64,000 nt of DNA from contig CALMIR010000071.1 in assembly GCA_937864265.1 (NCBI GenBank), positions 1 through 64,000 on the forward strand. The letters are read 5' to 3'. Source of the stretch: an uncultured Saprospirales bacterium. Its GTDB lineage: Bacteria > Bacteroidota > Bacteroidia > Chitinophagales > Saprospiraceae. Under the pieces are notes generated by a model that was given only the letters and a program-made list of their open reading frames with translations, was not told the origin of the DNA and made no database searches. Positions 17,798 to 27,400 of this stretch are shown in pieces (position 1 is the stretch's first letter; each line of letters begins with the position of its first letter). The position numbers and the translations under genes were made by a program.

Positions 17798-19029
17798 GAT
17801 TGTGATTTGGTGCTTTTATTGCGCGGTTTGCCGTTTTTGGGGCGGCTAGCGCGACGTTTTTGGAATGTTTTATCTGGCTTGGATTTGGAAGGCGCCAATT
17901 GGGGTACTCCCTCCGGTAAAGGCAGCTTGCGCACCTCCATTTCGATCAACTCTTCAATGCGCTTGAAGCGTTTCTTGTCTTTGGAATTGATAAAAGTCAA
18001 TGCCATGCCCGAAGCGTTGGCCCTAGCAGTTCGGCCAATGCGGTGTACATAATCCTCTGCATCGCCAGGCACATCGTAGTTGATGACCACGTCGATACCA
18101 CTGATATCAATTCCCCTAGACAACACGTCGGTAGCGACCATGATGGGCGAACTGCCATTTTTAAATGCCAGCAGACGCTCCTCCCTTTCCTCTTGACTGA
18201 GGTCAGAATGGATGCTGCTAACGGCCATTCCTGATTGGGTCAACAGCCGATCCAAGTCGCGTACCACTTTTTTGGTTCCGGAAAAAATCAAGATGCGATT
18301 GGCCTTTTGATTAAATTCAAGAACTTTTTTGGCTAGCAGCATCTTGGCTTCATCTTCTACAAAATAAGCGGCCTGAAGGACATTTTCTGCGGGCTTGGAA
18401 ATGGCTATGCTGATTTCTACTGGCTTTTGCAACAACTGCTTGGCAAATTGCCGAATGAGCGACGGCATGGTAGCCGAGAAGAGCAGTGTCTGGCGTTTGC
18501 GGGGCAGTTTGTGCACGATATTCATGATGGCCGGAGCAAATCCCATGTCCAACATGCGGTCTGCTTCGTCCAAAATCAGAAAGTCCAACTGACTGAAATC
18601 GACATAACCCAAATCAATATGAGAAATCAAGCGGCCAGGCGTAGCTACAATAATGGCCGCGCCTTCTTTGAGCGCTTTTCTCTCCTGCTCCATGGACTGT
18701 CCGTCGCGCCCGCCGTAAATGGCCATCGAACTGATGCCACAGAAATAAGAAAAGGCCTCCAATTGCTGATCTACCTGCATAGCCAACTCACGGGTAGGCT
18801 CTACAATGAGCACTTTTATACCTTTTGTGGGGTTGGCAACCAGTTGATTGATCACTGGCAATAAGAAGGCGGCTGTTTTCCCGGTTCCTGTTTGGGCAAT
18901 GGCCAAAACGTCTTTTCCTTCCAAAATTACAGGTATGGCTTTTTCCTGTATGGGCGTCGTTTCTTTAAAGCCCATAGCATCCAGCCCTTCCATCAGGCTG
19001 GTTTCAAAATTAAATGCTTCAAATTTCAA
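17794..19029 (-). CDS. DEAD-box RNA helicase, RhlE type
   Basis: An ATP-dependent RNA helicase of 411 residues. Seen in order: Q motif ([13 protein letters not shown]), motif I ([11 protein letters not shown], about 41-51), Ia (PTRELAMQ), Ib (TPGRL), II (DEAD), III (SAT), IV (ILIFSGTKK), V ([10 protein letters not shown]) and VI (HRIGRTARA). The C-terminal 40 residues are basic ([23 protein letters not shown]), typical of RhlE-type RNA binding. The start is unusual: the frame reads stop-CAT-TTG-AAA, so TTG at 19029 is the only start that keeps the conserved KFEAFNF N-terminus. Overlaps the AIM24 gene by four bases. Probably acts in ribosome assembly or RNA decay. Confidence 0.95.
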   Translation of the reverse strand: MKFEAFNFETSLMEGLDAMGFKETTPIQEKAIPVILEGKDVLAIAQTGTGKTAAFLLPVINQLVANPTKGIKVLIVEPTRELAMQVDQQLEAFSYFCGISSMAIYGGRDGQSMEQERKALKEGAAIIVATPGRLISHIDLGYVDFSQLDFLILDEADRMLDMGFAPAIMNIVHKLPRKRQTLLFSATMPSLIRQFAKQLLQKPVEISIAISKPAENVLQAAYFVEDEAKMLLAKKVLEFNQKANRILIFSGTKKVVRDLDRLLTQSGMAVSSIHSDLSQEEREERLLAFKNGSSPIMVATDVLSRGIDISGIDVVINYDVPGDAEDYVHRIGRTARANASGMALTFINSKDKKRFKRIEELIEMEVRKLPLPEGVPQLAPSKSKPDKTFQKRRASRPKNGKPRNKSTKSQS

Positions 19030-19217
19030 ATGTCAAATTTTTACTTTTCGCGTACGAAGGTACGGATAAATAGGAACATTTGCACGATTTAAAAGGCTTG
19101 TATCTGTCGAAAATAGCACTTGTTGGCAGGCAAGCGTTTTTTTTTCAAAAAAAGAGCTTGATTTTGTAACAACTGCTGCCATTCTGGAACTAAAGCAGTG
19201 AAAAATATTTTTATTTC

Positions 19218-19503
19218 ATGGAACACAAACCAATCTTCGAAATGAACTTGAATCCTTCTGCGGGGCTATCGCAAATTGAAGACAGCGATGTCCGATGTTT
19301 TGTCGGTGGTCCTGAGAGCTATATTTGTTTGTTTCGACAGCCTGCCTGATTGTAGCGCCCGGCTGTCGATAGGGCAGCCGAAAAAGAAAGCGCTTCTTTC
19401 CATAGCCTGAATGTACAACGTAAAGCAGCCTTGAGTGCTTAGCGACTTTTTCCTTTCCACGGAATGGGATGAGTGCAGCAGCTCAATGGCTGCTTTTTTT
19501 TTT
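19218..19503 (+). other. Candidate small RNA or short gene (unassigned)
   Basis: An ATG at 19218 opens a 43-codon frame (MEHKPIFEMNLNPS...) that resembles nothing I know. Downstream are hairpins: CGGCTGT/GCAGCCG with a 7-nt loop near 19350-19380 and AAAGAA/TTCTTT near 19385. The block ends in a terminator (19477-19503). A terminator with no other upstream plus-strand gene implies transcription of this stretch. I checked for tmRNA, SRP RNA and RNase P RNA hallmarks and did not find them; a 6S-like RNA cannot be excluded. Confidence 0.3.
19477..19503 (+). terminator. Rho-independent terminator of an unassigned transcript
   Basis: AGCAGC-6-GCTGCT perfect stem followed by about ten T. It lies 75 bp before the TPR gene and cannot belong to the minus-strand helicase gene. 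Confidence 0.7.
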
Positions 19504-19577
19504 AAAAAGAGTAAACATTTAGTAAAGCATGTTGTTACAATAGTAAAACTATCTTAAAAAATAACAAAGCTAACATC

Positions 19578-20873
19578 ATGCGAAATTCCTATAAAAAAAT
19601 ACTGCTGAATGTTGCCACCCTGATGGGGTTGCACCTCGCAGTATTCGGGCAATCTACTCAGTTGACCTCCTTTCAAACAATCAGTCCAAACCACTCTACC
19701 AGGCAGTGGGATGGGATGAATGCTTGGTTTATTCAAGGTGACAATAGCATGAAGCTCGGTCATTTTGAAGCAGCAATAATGGCTTTTGACAATGCAGTAG
19801 CTCAGAATCCGTTTTTTGCGGAAGCATATATCAAACGGGCATTAGCCAAAAAGCGATTAGGCCGGAATTCGGAGGCCGAAGCAGACTACAAGACAGCACT
19901 CCGCTTCAACCCCTTCATCGGGCAGTTGTACGGCTACACCGATCGCTTGGCTCAACTGAATATTCTGGCTTTCGATCCTTACGGCCAAACCTTGCCCATC
20001 ACCCAAGAAGCCCAACTGAGTTATTTTTTCCGCTATTACGAGATAGATGGCATAACGCCAGAAGCCCAGGAGGACAACCTTAGTGCCGAGGTTCTGCAAT
20101 CGGATGACCTGGAAGAAAATGCCCACTTGCTGGTCAAACAAGGCCTCATCTTATGGCGCACGAACCAGCTTGATGCAGCAGTGGACAAGCTTGAAGCAGC
20201 CATTACCCAAAATCCGATGGAGAAAAATGCTTATCTCTTAATAGGCTTGGTTGCGATTTACCAGGAGGATGTATCAGAAGCGAAGTATTGGATACAAAAA
20301 GCGGAAGCGCTTTTCCCGGAAGATGCGCTCACCCTTTACTATAGTGCACTTTTAGATCATCAAAATTATCAACTCAAAGAAGCGCTTCAAAAGCTGAATA
20401 AAGCGATTGAAATGCAGCCGGACTTGGGAAAAGCTTATTTTGAAAGAGCGATGGTACAAAAAGCCCTTGGCGAATCAGAAGCATCTATCGACGATTACAA
20501 CAAGGCCATTAATTACCTCCAGTTGGACGAAGCCATTTTTTGCCACAACCAAAGCATCGCCCAAAAAATGTCGGGCAATGTGCTAGAAGCCCTTACTGAC
20601 ATCAACTGTGCCATCGAAATGAATGCGAATGATCCGTCGGCCTACAAAATAAGAGGGAATCTACATGTCTTAATGGGCAACTACTTACAGGCTGAAATGG
20701 ATTATTCCGATGCAATAGCCCTAAAATCCGATTTTGCAGAAGCGTATTTCAACCGAGGCATAGCCCGCTTGATGCTGTACAACCGCCCGGATGCTTGTCA
20801 GGATATACAGCAGAGCATCAATCTGGGATATTCCTCTGCCCTGAATCCCTGGCAATACCTGTGCTCTTATTGA
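19578..20873 (+). CDS. Secreted TPR-repeat protein
   Basis: A 431-residue protein with a signal peptide (about 1-24, ending LAVFGQ), so it is probably periplasmic. It contains at least nine tetratricopeptide repeats: examples are GDNSMKLGHFEAAIMAFDNAV (about 53-73), AYIKRALAKKRLGRNSEAEADYKTAL (about 81-106), and the C-terminal group with AYFERAMVQKALGESEASIDDYNKAI. TPR arrays bind protein partners; the partner is unknown. The sequence between repeats 3 and 4 (about 115-180) is less regular. It is followed 99 bp later by the prohibitin-like gene on the same strand. Confidence 0.88.
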   Translation: MRNSYKKILLNVATLMGLHLAVFGQSTQLTSFQTISPNHSTRQWDGMNAWFIQGDNSMKLGHFEAAIMAFDNAVAQNPFFAEAYIKRALAKKRLGRNSEAEADYKTALRFNPFIGQLYGYTDRLAQLNILAFDPYGQTLPITQEAQLSYFFRYYEIDGITPEAQEDNLSAEVLQSDDLEENAHLLVKQGLILWRTNQLDAAVDKLEAAITQNPMEKNAYLLIGLVAIYQEDVSEAKYWIQKAEALFPEDALTLYYSALLDHQNYQLKEALQKLNKAIEMQPDLGKAYFERAMVQKALGESEASIDDYNKAINYLQLDEAIFCHNQSIAQKMSGNVLEALTDINCAIEMNANDPSAYKIRGNLHVLMGNYLQAEMDYSDAIALKSDFAEAYFNRGIARLMLYNRPDACQDIQQSINLGYSSALNPWQYLCSY

Positions 20874-20972
20874 TAGCAATTGGCTAACTTACAGCACAGG
20901 CATGATGATTAGCGTATATGTACACCAAAGTGGTTTCCAAATAAAAAATCTGAAAACTAAAATTATTGACAC

Positions 20973-21791
20973 ATGAGAAAGTTTCTTTTTTCAATGTACT
21001 TGGCTGTTATAGCTGCCCTGATTTTACCCGCCTGCGCGGTCATTGAGCAAGGAGAAGTAGGCGTAAAACGCACCTTTGGCAAGTATTCTGACAAGCCCTA
21101 CACGGAAGGATTAAAGGTATTCAATCCTTTTACCACCACCATCGTTAAGGTGCCTGTACAAACTGAAAACATGGAAGTAGCCTTGAGTTTGCCCTCCAAA
21201 GAGGGCTTGAACATCAAAGCCGAGATTTCTATCTTGTACAATGTGAGAGCAAAAGACGCCCCTGAACTTTTGCGCAATATTGGCCGGGATTTTGAGGAAA
21301 ATGTCATTCTTCCTGTTTTTCGATCTGCTGTAGCCGATGTTTCTGCCCGGTTTTATGCCAAAGATATGCACACTGGCGAGCGCTCGACCATCGAATCTGA
21401 TATTAAAAATCAGATGAGTACCCTACTTCAAGACAAAGGTATTGTAGTTGAAGCCGTATTGATTAAGAGCATCCAATTACCAGTCAACCTGGCTAGGGCA
21501 ATTGAGGAAAAACTGGAAGCCGAACAGCGTGCCCTGCGCATGGAATTCGTCTTGCAGGAAGCCCGACAGGAAGCTGAACGCATAAAAATAGAAGCAGAAG
21601 GAGTTCGGGATGCACAGAATATCATTTCGGAAGGACTTAATCCGCAGATACTACAGTTTAAATCCATCGAAGCTTTTATGGAATTGGCCAAATCGCCCAA
21701 CACTAAGGTCATTATTTCCGATGGCGACATGCCGATGCTGATGGATACAGAAAATGGCATTAGCCCCAGCAATACCAACCTAAGGAACTAA
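20973..21791 (+). CDS. Prohibitin/SPFH-domain protein with lipoprotein-like N-terminus
   Basis: A 272-residue SPFH-family membrane scaffold. The N-terminal hydrophobic segment (about 4-22) ends in ILPACAV, which may be a lipobox. The SPFH domain covers about 25-210 (EQGEVGVKRTFGKYSDKP, VQTENMEVALSLPSKEGLNI, VVEAVLIKSIQLP). A charged coiled coil (about 180-225) with the EAERIKIEAEG pattern drives oligomerisation. Prohibitin-like proteins form large rings that organise membrane proteases and other complexes. A terminator follows 30 bp after the stop. Confidence 0.92.
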   Translation: MRKFLFSMYLAVIAALILPACAVIEQGEVGVKRTFGKYSDKPYTEGLKVFNPFTTTIVKVPVQTENMEVALSLPSKEGLNIKAEISILYNVRAKDAPELLRNIGRDFEENVILPVFRSAVADVSARFYAKDMHTGERSTIESDIKNQMSTLLQDKGIVVEAVLIKSIQLPVNLARAIEEKLEAEQRALRMEFVLQEARQEAERIKIEAEGVRDAQNIISEGLNPQILQFKSIEAFMELAKSPNTKVIISDGDMPMLMDTENGISPSNTNLRN

Positions 21792-21820
21792 TTGGGTGTT
21801 TTGTAAAGATTGCATTTTTC

Positions 21821-21847
21821 AGCCTGGACGATTGTCCGGGCTTTTTT
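21821..21847 (+). terminator. Rho-independent terminator after the prohibitin-like gene
   Basis: AGCCTGGAC-GATT-GTCCGGGCT stem (one G-T pair) followed by TTTTTT. Confidence 0.88.
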
Positions 21848-21937
21848 ATTTTTCAAAAAAGCAATATTTACACCCAGGATGCTGCAACTTTTGATTTATT
21901 TTGTTGTTTTTTCAGAAATCACCCAATTTGTTGTGTT

Positions 21938-24364
21938 ATGAAATTAATGTACACCTTCATTCTCCTGGGCTTTTATTGCTCCTTGCAAGCCCAAACTTCC
22001 ATCAAAGGTCAATTACAAGACGAGAAAAATGCCGCAATCGGTTTTGCCAATGTGGTTTTATACCAGCAAAGCGACAGCAGCATCGCCAAAGTCGAAATCA
22101 CCGATGAGGCTGGTATTTTCAAAATGCCTCAAGTCACTCCCGGGTCTTATTTCCTGGTCGCTTCCTTCGTCGGTTACAACGATTACAGGCAAGCGGATAT
22201 CCGCCTGAATAGCGGCCAACAAATAGACCTAGGGGTCTTAAAACTGATGCCGGCATCCATCCAACTCCAGGAGGCAACCGTCACCGCTTCTCGCGCTATG
22301 GTGGAAGTTAAGCCTGATCGCACGGTATTCAATGTGCAAGGTACCATCAACTCCGTTGGCTCCGATGCGGTAGAATTGCTGCGCAAAGCGCCGGGCGTTA
22401 CTGTTGACAACAACGACAATATCAACGTTTTGGGGCGCTCTGGCGTCATCGTTTACGTGGATGGCAAAAGGTTGCCTTTGGGCGGGCAGGATTTGGCGAA
22501 TTACCTCAAGAGCCTGACCGCCGACCAGGTTGACCGGATAGACATCATCACCAATCCCGGTGCAAAATACGAAGCAGAGGGCAATGCCGGTATCATTGAC
22601 ATCAAGCTCAAAAAAGATGAAAACCTGGGCGCTAATGGCTCTGTCAACCTCACGGGGAGTAAAGGGCAGTACGCGATGGGCAATGGCACAATTAGCAGCA
22701 ATTATCGCAACAAATTCCTCAATGTATTCGCCACGCTTGGCGCTGCAAAGGGGGAAAACTTCAACGACCTGATTTTCTATAGCCTGCAAAACGGGCTAAT
22801 CTTGGACGAAAGCAATATTAACCGCAATTCCTGGGAAAATGTGAATTACCGTGTAGGCACCGATTTTTTCCTGCACAAGAACCACACCATCGGATTTTTG
22901 GTGAGTGGATTTGAAGGAACCGGTGCACACAGCAATACCAATCGCATCTCCATCGCCCAGCAAGTTGCCCCCGACGCCATTGATAGTATTCTGGTGGCCC
23001 AAAACGAACGAGACGACCAGCGCGACCAGCAGACCTACAACTTCAACTATCGCTTTGATAATAGCAAAGGTAAAACCCTCAACCTCGACCTAGACCACGG
23101 CAGCTACGGTTTTGTCAGTAATCGCTACCAACCCAACCGCTATTATAACGCTACCGAACAGCTCTTGCTCTCAGAAAATATAGATGTATTCGATACCGAT
23201 ACTAAAATCGACATCTCTACATTGAAACTGGATTATGAACAGGAAGTGCTGGGCGGCAACCTGGGTATAGGTTCCAAACTCAGCCGGGTAGTATCAGATA
23301 ATCTTTTCCTGGTTTTTGATGAACTGAATGGCGAAGTGATCCAAAATGACACCTTTTCCAACAGCTTCAAGTACGTGGAAAATGTGTATGCTGCCTATGT
23401 CAGTTTTGCCCGCCCATTGGGCGAAAAATGGAATTTTTCGGCAGGTTTGAGAGCCGAACAAACCGATGCGAATGGTGATTTGAAGGCTTTTTTAGAAGAA
23501 TTACAAGAAGCGCCTGTAGAATTGAACTATCTGAGTTGGTTTCCAAGTCTGGGATTAACCTGGCAGCTAGCCACCCAGCACAGTCTGGCACTGAATTATG
23601 GCCGCCGCATCAACCGCCCGGACTACAACGTGCTCAATCCCTTCAACAACCGACTCAGCATTTTGAGCTATGAAAAAGGCAATCCTCGTCTCAACCCGGA
23701 GATCGTCAACAACATCGAACTCGGTTGGACTTATGCCTATCGCTACAATTTCAAAATTGGCTACAGCCGCACCATCGATCAGATTACCCGCTTGCTGGCC
23801 CCCGACGAGGTGGATGATCGGGCTAATTTTATCACCTGGGCTAATCTGGCCAGCCAAACCATTTGGAGTGCCAATGCCAGCTTGCCTTTTCAGGTCAGAA
23901 AGGGGTGGAACGCCTATTTTAATCTCAGTGCTTCCCATATTGACAATCAGGCCGAATATCCCGATGGAGGTGTGGTGGACGTGCAGGCTTTTACCTATAA
24001 TTTTTATACCCAGCAAACCATTGACCTACCCGCAGGTTTCAAAGGAGAAATATCTGGCTGGTACTCTGGCCCAGGTGTATGGGGCGGTGTATTCCTGTAT
24101 GAAAGCAGTTGGAGCCTGAACCTGGGCTTGCAGAAAAAACTGTTTCAGGATAAAATGAACCTGCGCCTGAGCATGAACGATCTGTTTTACGAATCGGGTT
24201 GGGATGGCTATTCGGAGTTCAACGGCTTGTACTCCGAAGGGGGCGGTCGTTGGGACAGTCGCCGCCTGAGCCTAAGCCTGGGCTATAATTTTGGCAACCA
24301 AAAAGTAAAAGTGCGCAAGCGCGAAACCGGACTGGAGGAAGAGGCTGGCCGTGTGGGAGGGTAA
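21938..24364 (+). CDS. TonB-dependent-receptor-like outer membrane beta-barrel protein
   Basis: An 808-residue outer membrane protein. Signal peptide about 1-19 (CSLQAQ). A carboxypeptidase-regulatory-like domain follows (about 20-100: IKGQLQDEKNAAIGFANVVLY, GSYFLVASFVGY). The plug domain is at about 115-220 (KPDRTVFNVQGTINS, LLRKAPGVTVDNNDNINVLGRSGVIVYVDGK, IDIITNPGAKYEAEGNAGIIDI). The remaining 580 residues form the barrel of the outer-membrane-beta-barrel family 3 type. No SusD partner is adjacent, so it is not a classic polysaccharide-utilisation SusC. The C-terminus ends in a short charged tail rather than an aromatic residue. The substrate cannot be named. Confidence 0.92.
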   Translation: MKLMYTFILLGFYCSLQAQTSIKGQLQDEKNAAIGFANVVLYQQSDSSIAKVEITDEAGIFKMPQVTPGSYFLVASFVGYNDYRQADIRLNSGQQIDLGVLKLMPASIQLQEATVTASRAMVEVKPDRTVFNVQGTINSVGSDAVELLRKAPGVTVDNNDNINVLGRSGVIVYVDGKRLPLGGQDLANYLKSLTADQVDRIDIITNPGAKYEAEGNAGIIDIKLKKDENLGANGSVNLTGSKGQYAMGNGTISSNYRNKFLNVFATLGAAKGENFNDLIFYSLQNGLILDESNINRNSWENVNYRVGTDFFLHKNHTIGFLVSGFEGTGAHSNTNRISIAQQVAPDAIDSILVAQNERDDQRDQQTYNFNYRFDNSKGKTLNLDLDHGSYGFVSNRYQPNRYYNATEQLLLSENIDVFDTDTKIDISTLKLDYEQEVLGGNLGIGSKLSRVVSDNLFLVFDELNGEVIQNDTFSNSFKYVENVYAAYVSFARPLGEKWNFSAGLRAEQTDANGDLKAFLEELQEAPVELNYLSWFPSLGLTWQLATQHSLALNYGRRINRPDYNVLNPFNNRLSILSYEKGNPRLNPEIVNNIELGWTYAYRYNFKIGYSRTIDQITRLLAPDEVDDRANFITWANLASQTIWSANASLPFQVRKGWNAYFNLSASHIDNQAEYPDGGVVDVQAFTYNFYTQQTIDLPAGFKGEISGWYSGPGVWGGVFLYESSWSLNLGLQKKLFQDKMNLRLSMNDLFYESGWDGYSEFNGLYSEGGGRWDSRRLSLSLGYNFGNQKVKVRKRETGLEEEAGRVGG

Positions 24365-24372
24365 CCCCAAAA

Positions 24373-24422
24373 GGGGCTATCCAGCACCGCTTATCTTTGC
24401 CGGATAGTCCCTCCACTTTTTT
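24373..24422. terminator. Terminator hairpin between convergent genes
   Basis: GGGGCTATCC pairs with GGATAGTCCC around a 19-nt loop, then TTTTTT on the plus strand. The minus-strand side also has a short T run, so it may work in both directions. Confidence 0.7.
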
Positions 24423-27400
24423 ATCGAACTACAACCAATGGCTTTACCAATATAGCCTCGCCTGATACCAATTTTACGGTGTATTGCCCATCGCTGATAA
24501 GCATAGCCGTCAGATTAATAGCAGCTGCTTCAGTTTGGGTAGCGACCTGCTCTCTGTATATTTCCCGTCCAAGAGGGTCAAGCAAAGATAAGACCGCTTG
24601 TTCTGAAGTTAACCCTTCCCAATAAATGTGCACGATAGCAGTAGCTGGATTTGGAAAGATATGCATATCTGGCTCTAAATTCAAGTTGGCGTCCTGAACT
24701 ACTTCAATTTGATTTTCTGCTAATGCTGCACCAGGAGTTGCCTCTACGGTGATGAAAAAATTACACCCGCGTTTGTTTCCTGACGGATCAATGGCGTACC
24801 ACAACACCCGGTATCGGCCAATAGGAAACTGCCCGCTGTGGTCAGCCGCCCATGCGCTCCAAGGGCCGGTCGGCATTCCGCTGTTATTGACGGGGCGATA
24901 CCGTGAAATGAGCGTCTCAATGCCACAATTGTCGCTTGCCTGAGGCTGTGGAATACTCACAAAAGCTTCCGTCTGTTGGGGGGCAGCAGTGACTACAAAG
25001 TTGGCCGGACAAGTAATAGCAGGTTTGCTCAAATCGCGGATGCTGAGCTGCGTTATACATTCATCGCTATTGCCATTTATATCCGTAATAGTAAACATCA
25101 CCTCATTAATTCCTACTTCATTGCAGGTAAATAGATCCTGGTTGATGCTCAGGGTTTGCAGGCCACAAGATGCAGTGGAACCATTATCGAAATCAGTCGC
25201 ATAGAGCATTACCTGCCCACTTATCTGATCCAAGTCAGCATTCAGGTTGGGCAGACAACTGGCTGTTGGCAAGTCACAGCAGGGAAAATCATCTGCAGCA
25301 ATCGTTACCTGGGCGATACACTCGAATTGCTGGTTGTTTTCATCTTGTACAGTCAACGTCAATGGCAACACACCCGCATCCTCACAATCTAGTAATAAGC
25401 TACTTTGCCCATCTATCAAAAAATTCAAATTACCACAACCGATGCTTCCGTTGTCTAATTCCGTAGCCAGTAAAGTATAAGTGTGATCAGCCCCCAGTTG
25501 TACGCTGATATCCCGGCACATAGCTACACCTCCAGGGTATGGAAACTCATAGGCCCCCATATCAAAGGTCGCCACACCGTCACCATTGCCATCTGAAGGC
25601 CTGGGATTATTGTCCAAATCTACTTGTAATGCTGGATCTGAAAATGCAATACCCGCATCAATGGCTGGTGAGCAGGGTTGGAGGCGAAGATTGCCGCTAA
25701 GCGTTGGTGCTTCATTATAATCGGGCTGTTCCACAAATAAAGGATCTACATTTAATAAATTGAAACCATCTGTATAACCTTCAATGATGCTGCTTGATGC
25801 ACCTGGCATTGGCCATACATCTCCATTTCCCCATATGATGGAATTCTGTAAACTTACAGCAAACGGTGAAGCAATAGCACCGAATAGTCCATCCGCTTTA
25901 TTGCCTGAAAAAGTTACATTCACGAAAAAACTTTGAGGCCCATATGCTCCACCTCCATCTTTGATGGCATAGTTGCCTGAAAACAAGCTGCCTGTCACAA
26001 TAGCGATTCCACCGTTAGCACACAATCCCCCACCATTGTTATTTGCCTGGTTACCAGATAATTTGCAGGTCTTAATAATTCCTAGTCCTCCTCCATTTAT
26101 ATAGACACCGCCTCCATCATAGGCAGTATTATTAAAAAAATTAGAATTATTTAAATCTACAGAGGAATAGTATTCACAGTAGAGACCTCCTCCTTTCATA
26201 GCTTGATTGTTTTGAAAAGTACATTCATTAATGACTATTGAACTTGCAATAGCAACTCCTCCACCCGATGAATCTGCTGAATTATTTTCAATGATACATC
26301 CTTCAATAGACACATCCTGGAATCTTGTATAAAATCCTCCACCAATGAACGAAGCCCTATTATCCTTTATTAAGCAATTTCTTATTACCATATCTGCTAC
26401 ATTGTAAAAACCCCCTCCGAAAGATTCAGCGTACTCAGCGCCATTGGCATTGCCGTCTCTAATTGTAAATCCATCCAATATTCTGAAGGTTTCTGCCATT
26501 AAGGGTAATGCACCAGAAGATTGAGTAAATGTTCTCAAGCTATCAACCAAATCGAATGTTCCTAGCTCAGAAAAAATTAAATTTTCCGGCGGTGAGTAAT
26601 TTTTTACCACATGGTAGCTATTATCATTGTTATCACCTAGAATTCCAATATCTCCGCTTAAAATGGTAGGATAAGCCTCCCAATCCCGATCATTAAAATC
26701 TGGGTTGCCATAATTAGGGAACCCCCCATACAGGGATTTACCACTTTTAAGCCCAAAAAAGCTATGCCTAGCAGTATCAATAGTTGTCTTATATGTCCCT
26801 TCTGCGACCCATATTTCGGTTACATTTGAACAATTGTATGCCCAATTCAATGCCTTTTGTAAGTCCTTAATGGCATTTTCCCAAGAATCTCCACTATCTG
26901 TGCCATCCGCCAAAGCATTTACATATACTACATGGCCTGAGGGGCAGCATTCAATGCCATTTTCATCAGAACCTATATCAATTGCTGCACCTTTAGGGCG
27001 CGTTTCACCGTCAATATCCATCAATGATGCACCTATAATAGTGCCTACATCAATAGCTGGTGAGCACTGTTGTAAATGCAGGTTTCCTACGGAGGTAGGC
27101 GCAAGGTTAAAATCAGGCTGTTCCACAAAAAGGGGATCAATATCTATATTAGCGTCCCCTGCCAACCCGCCTTGTATAATGGAATAAGTGACGATTGGAA
27201 TACTGTTGTCATTAAAAAATTCACTGCTATTGCCCCAAAAAATGCTGTTGGTAATGGTCGGTTCGCAAAGAAACTCATTGTTCATAGCACCTCCTTCCCC
27301 ATTCGTTGCATTGCCAGAGAAAGAACAATTCGTCACGATTGGTGAGGACAAGATGTAATTGCGCATTCCTCCACCTCCGGAAGCAGCAAAGTTACCGGAA

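Larger units (their letters stand above)
19030..19577. other. Long intergenic region with a possible small transcript
   Basis: 548 bp between divergent genes. Toward the helicase there is a near-consensus TACCTTCG box at 19055-19062 on the minus strand. From about 19218 to 19503 there is a stretch with a 43-codon reading frame (19218-19349), several stable hairpins and a rho-independent terminator with no known gene before it. Confidence 0.5.
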
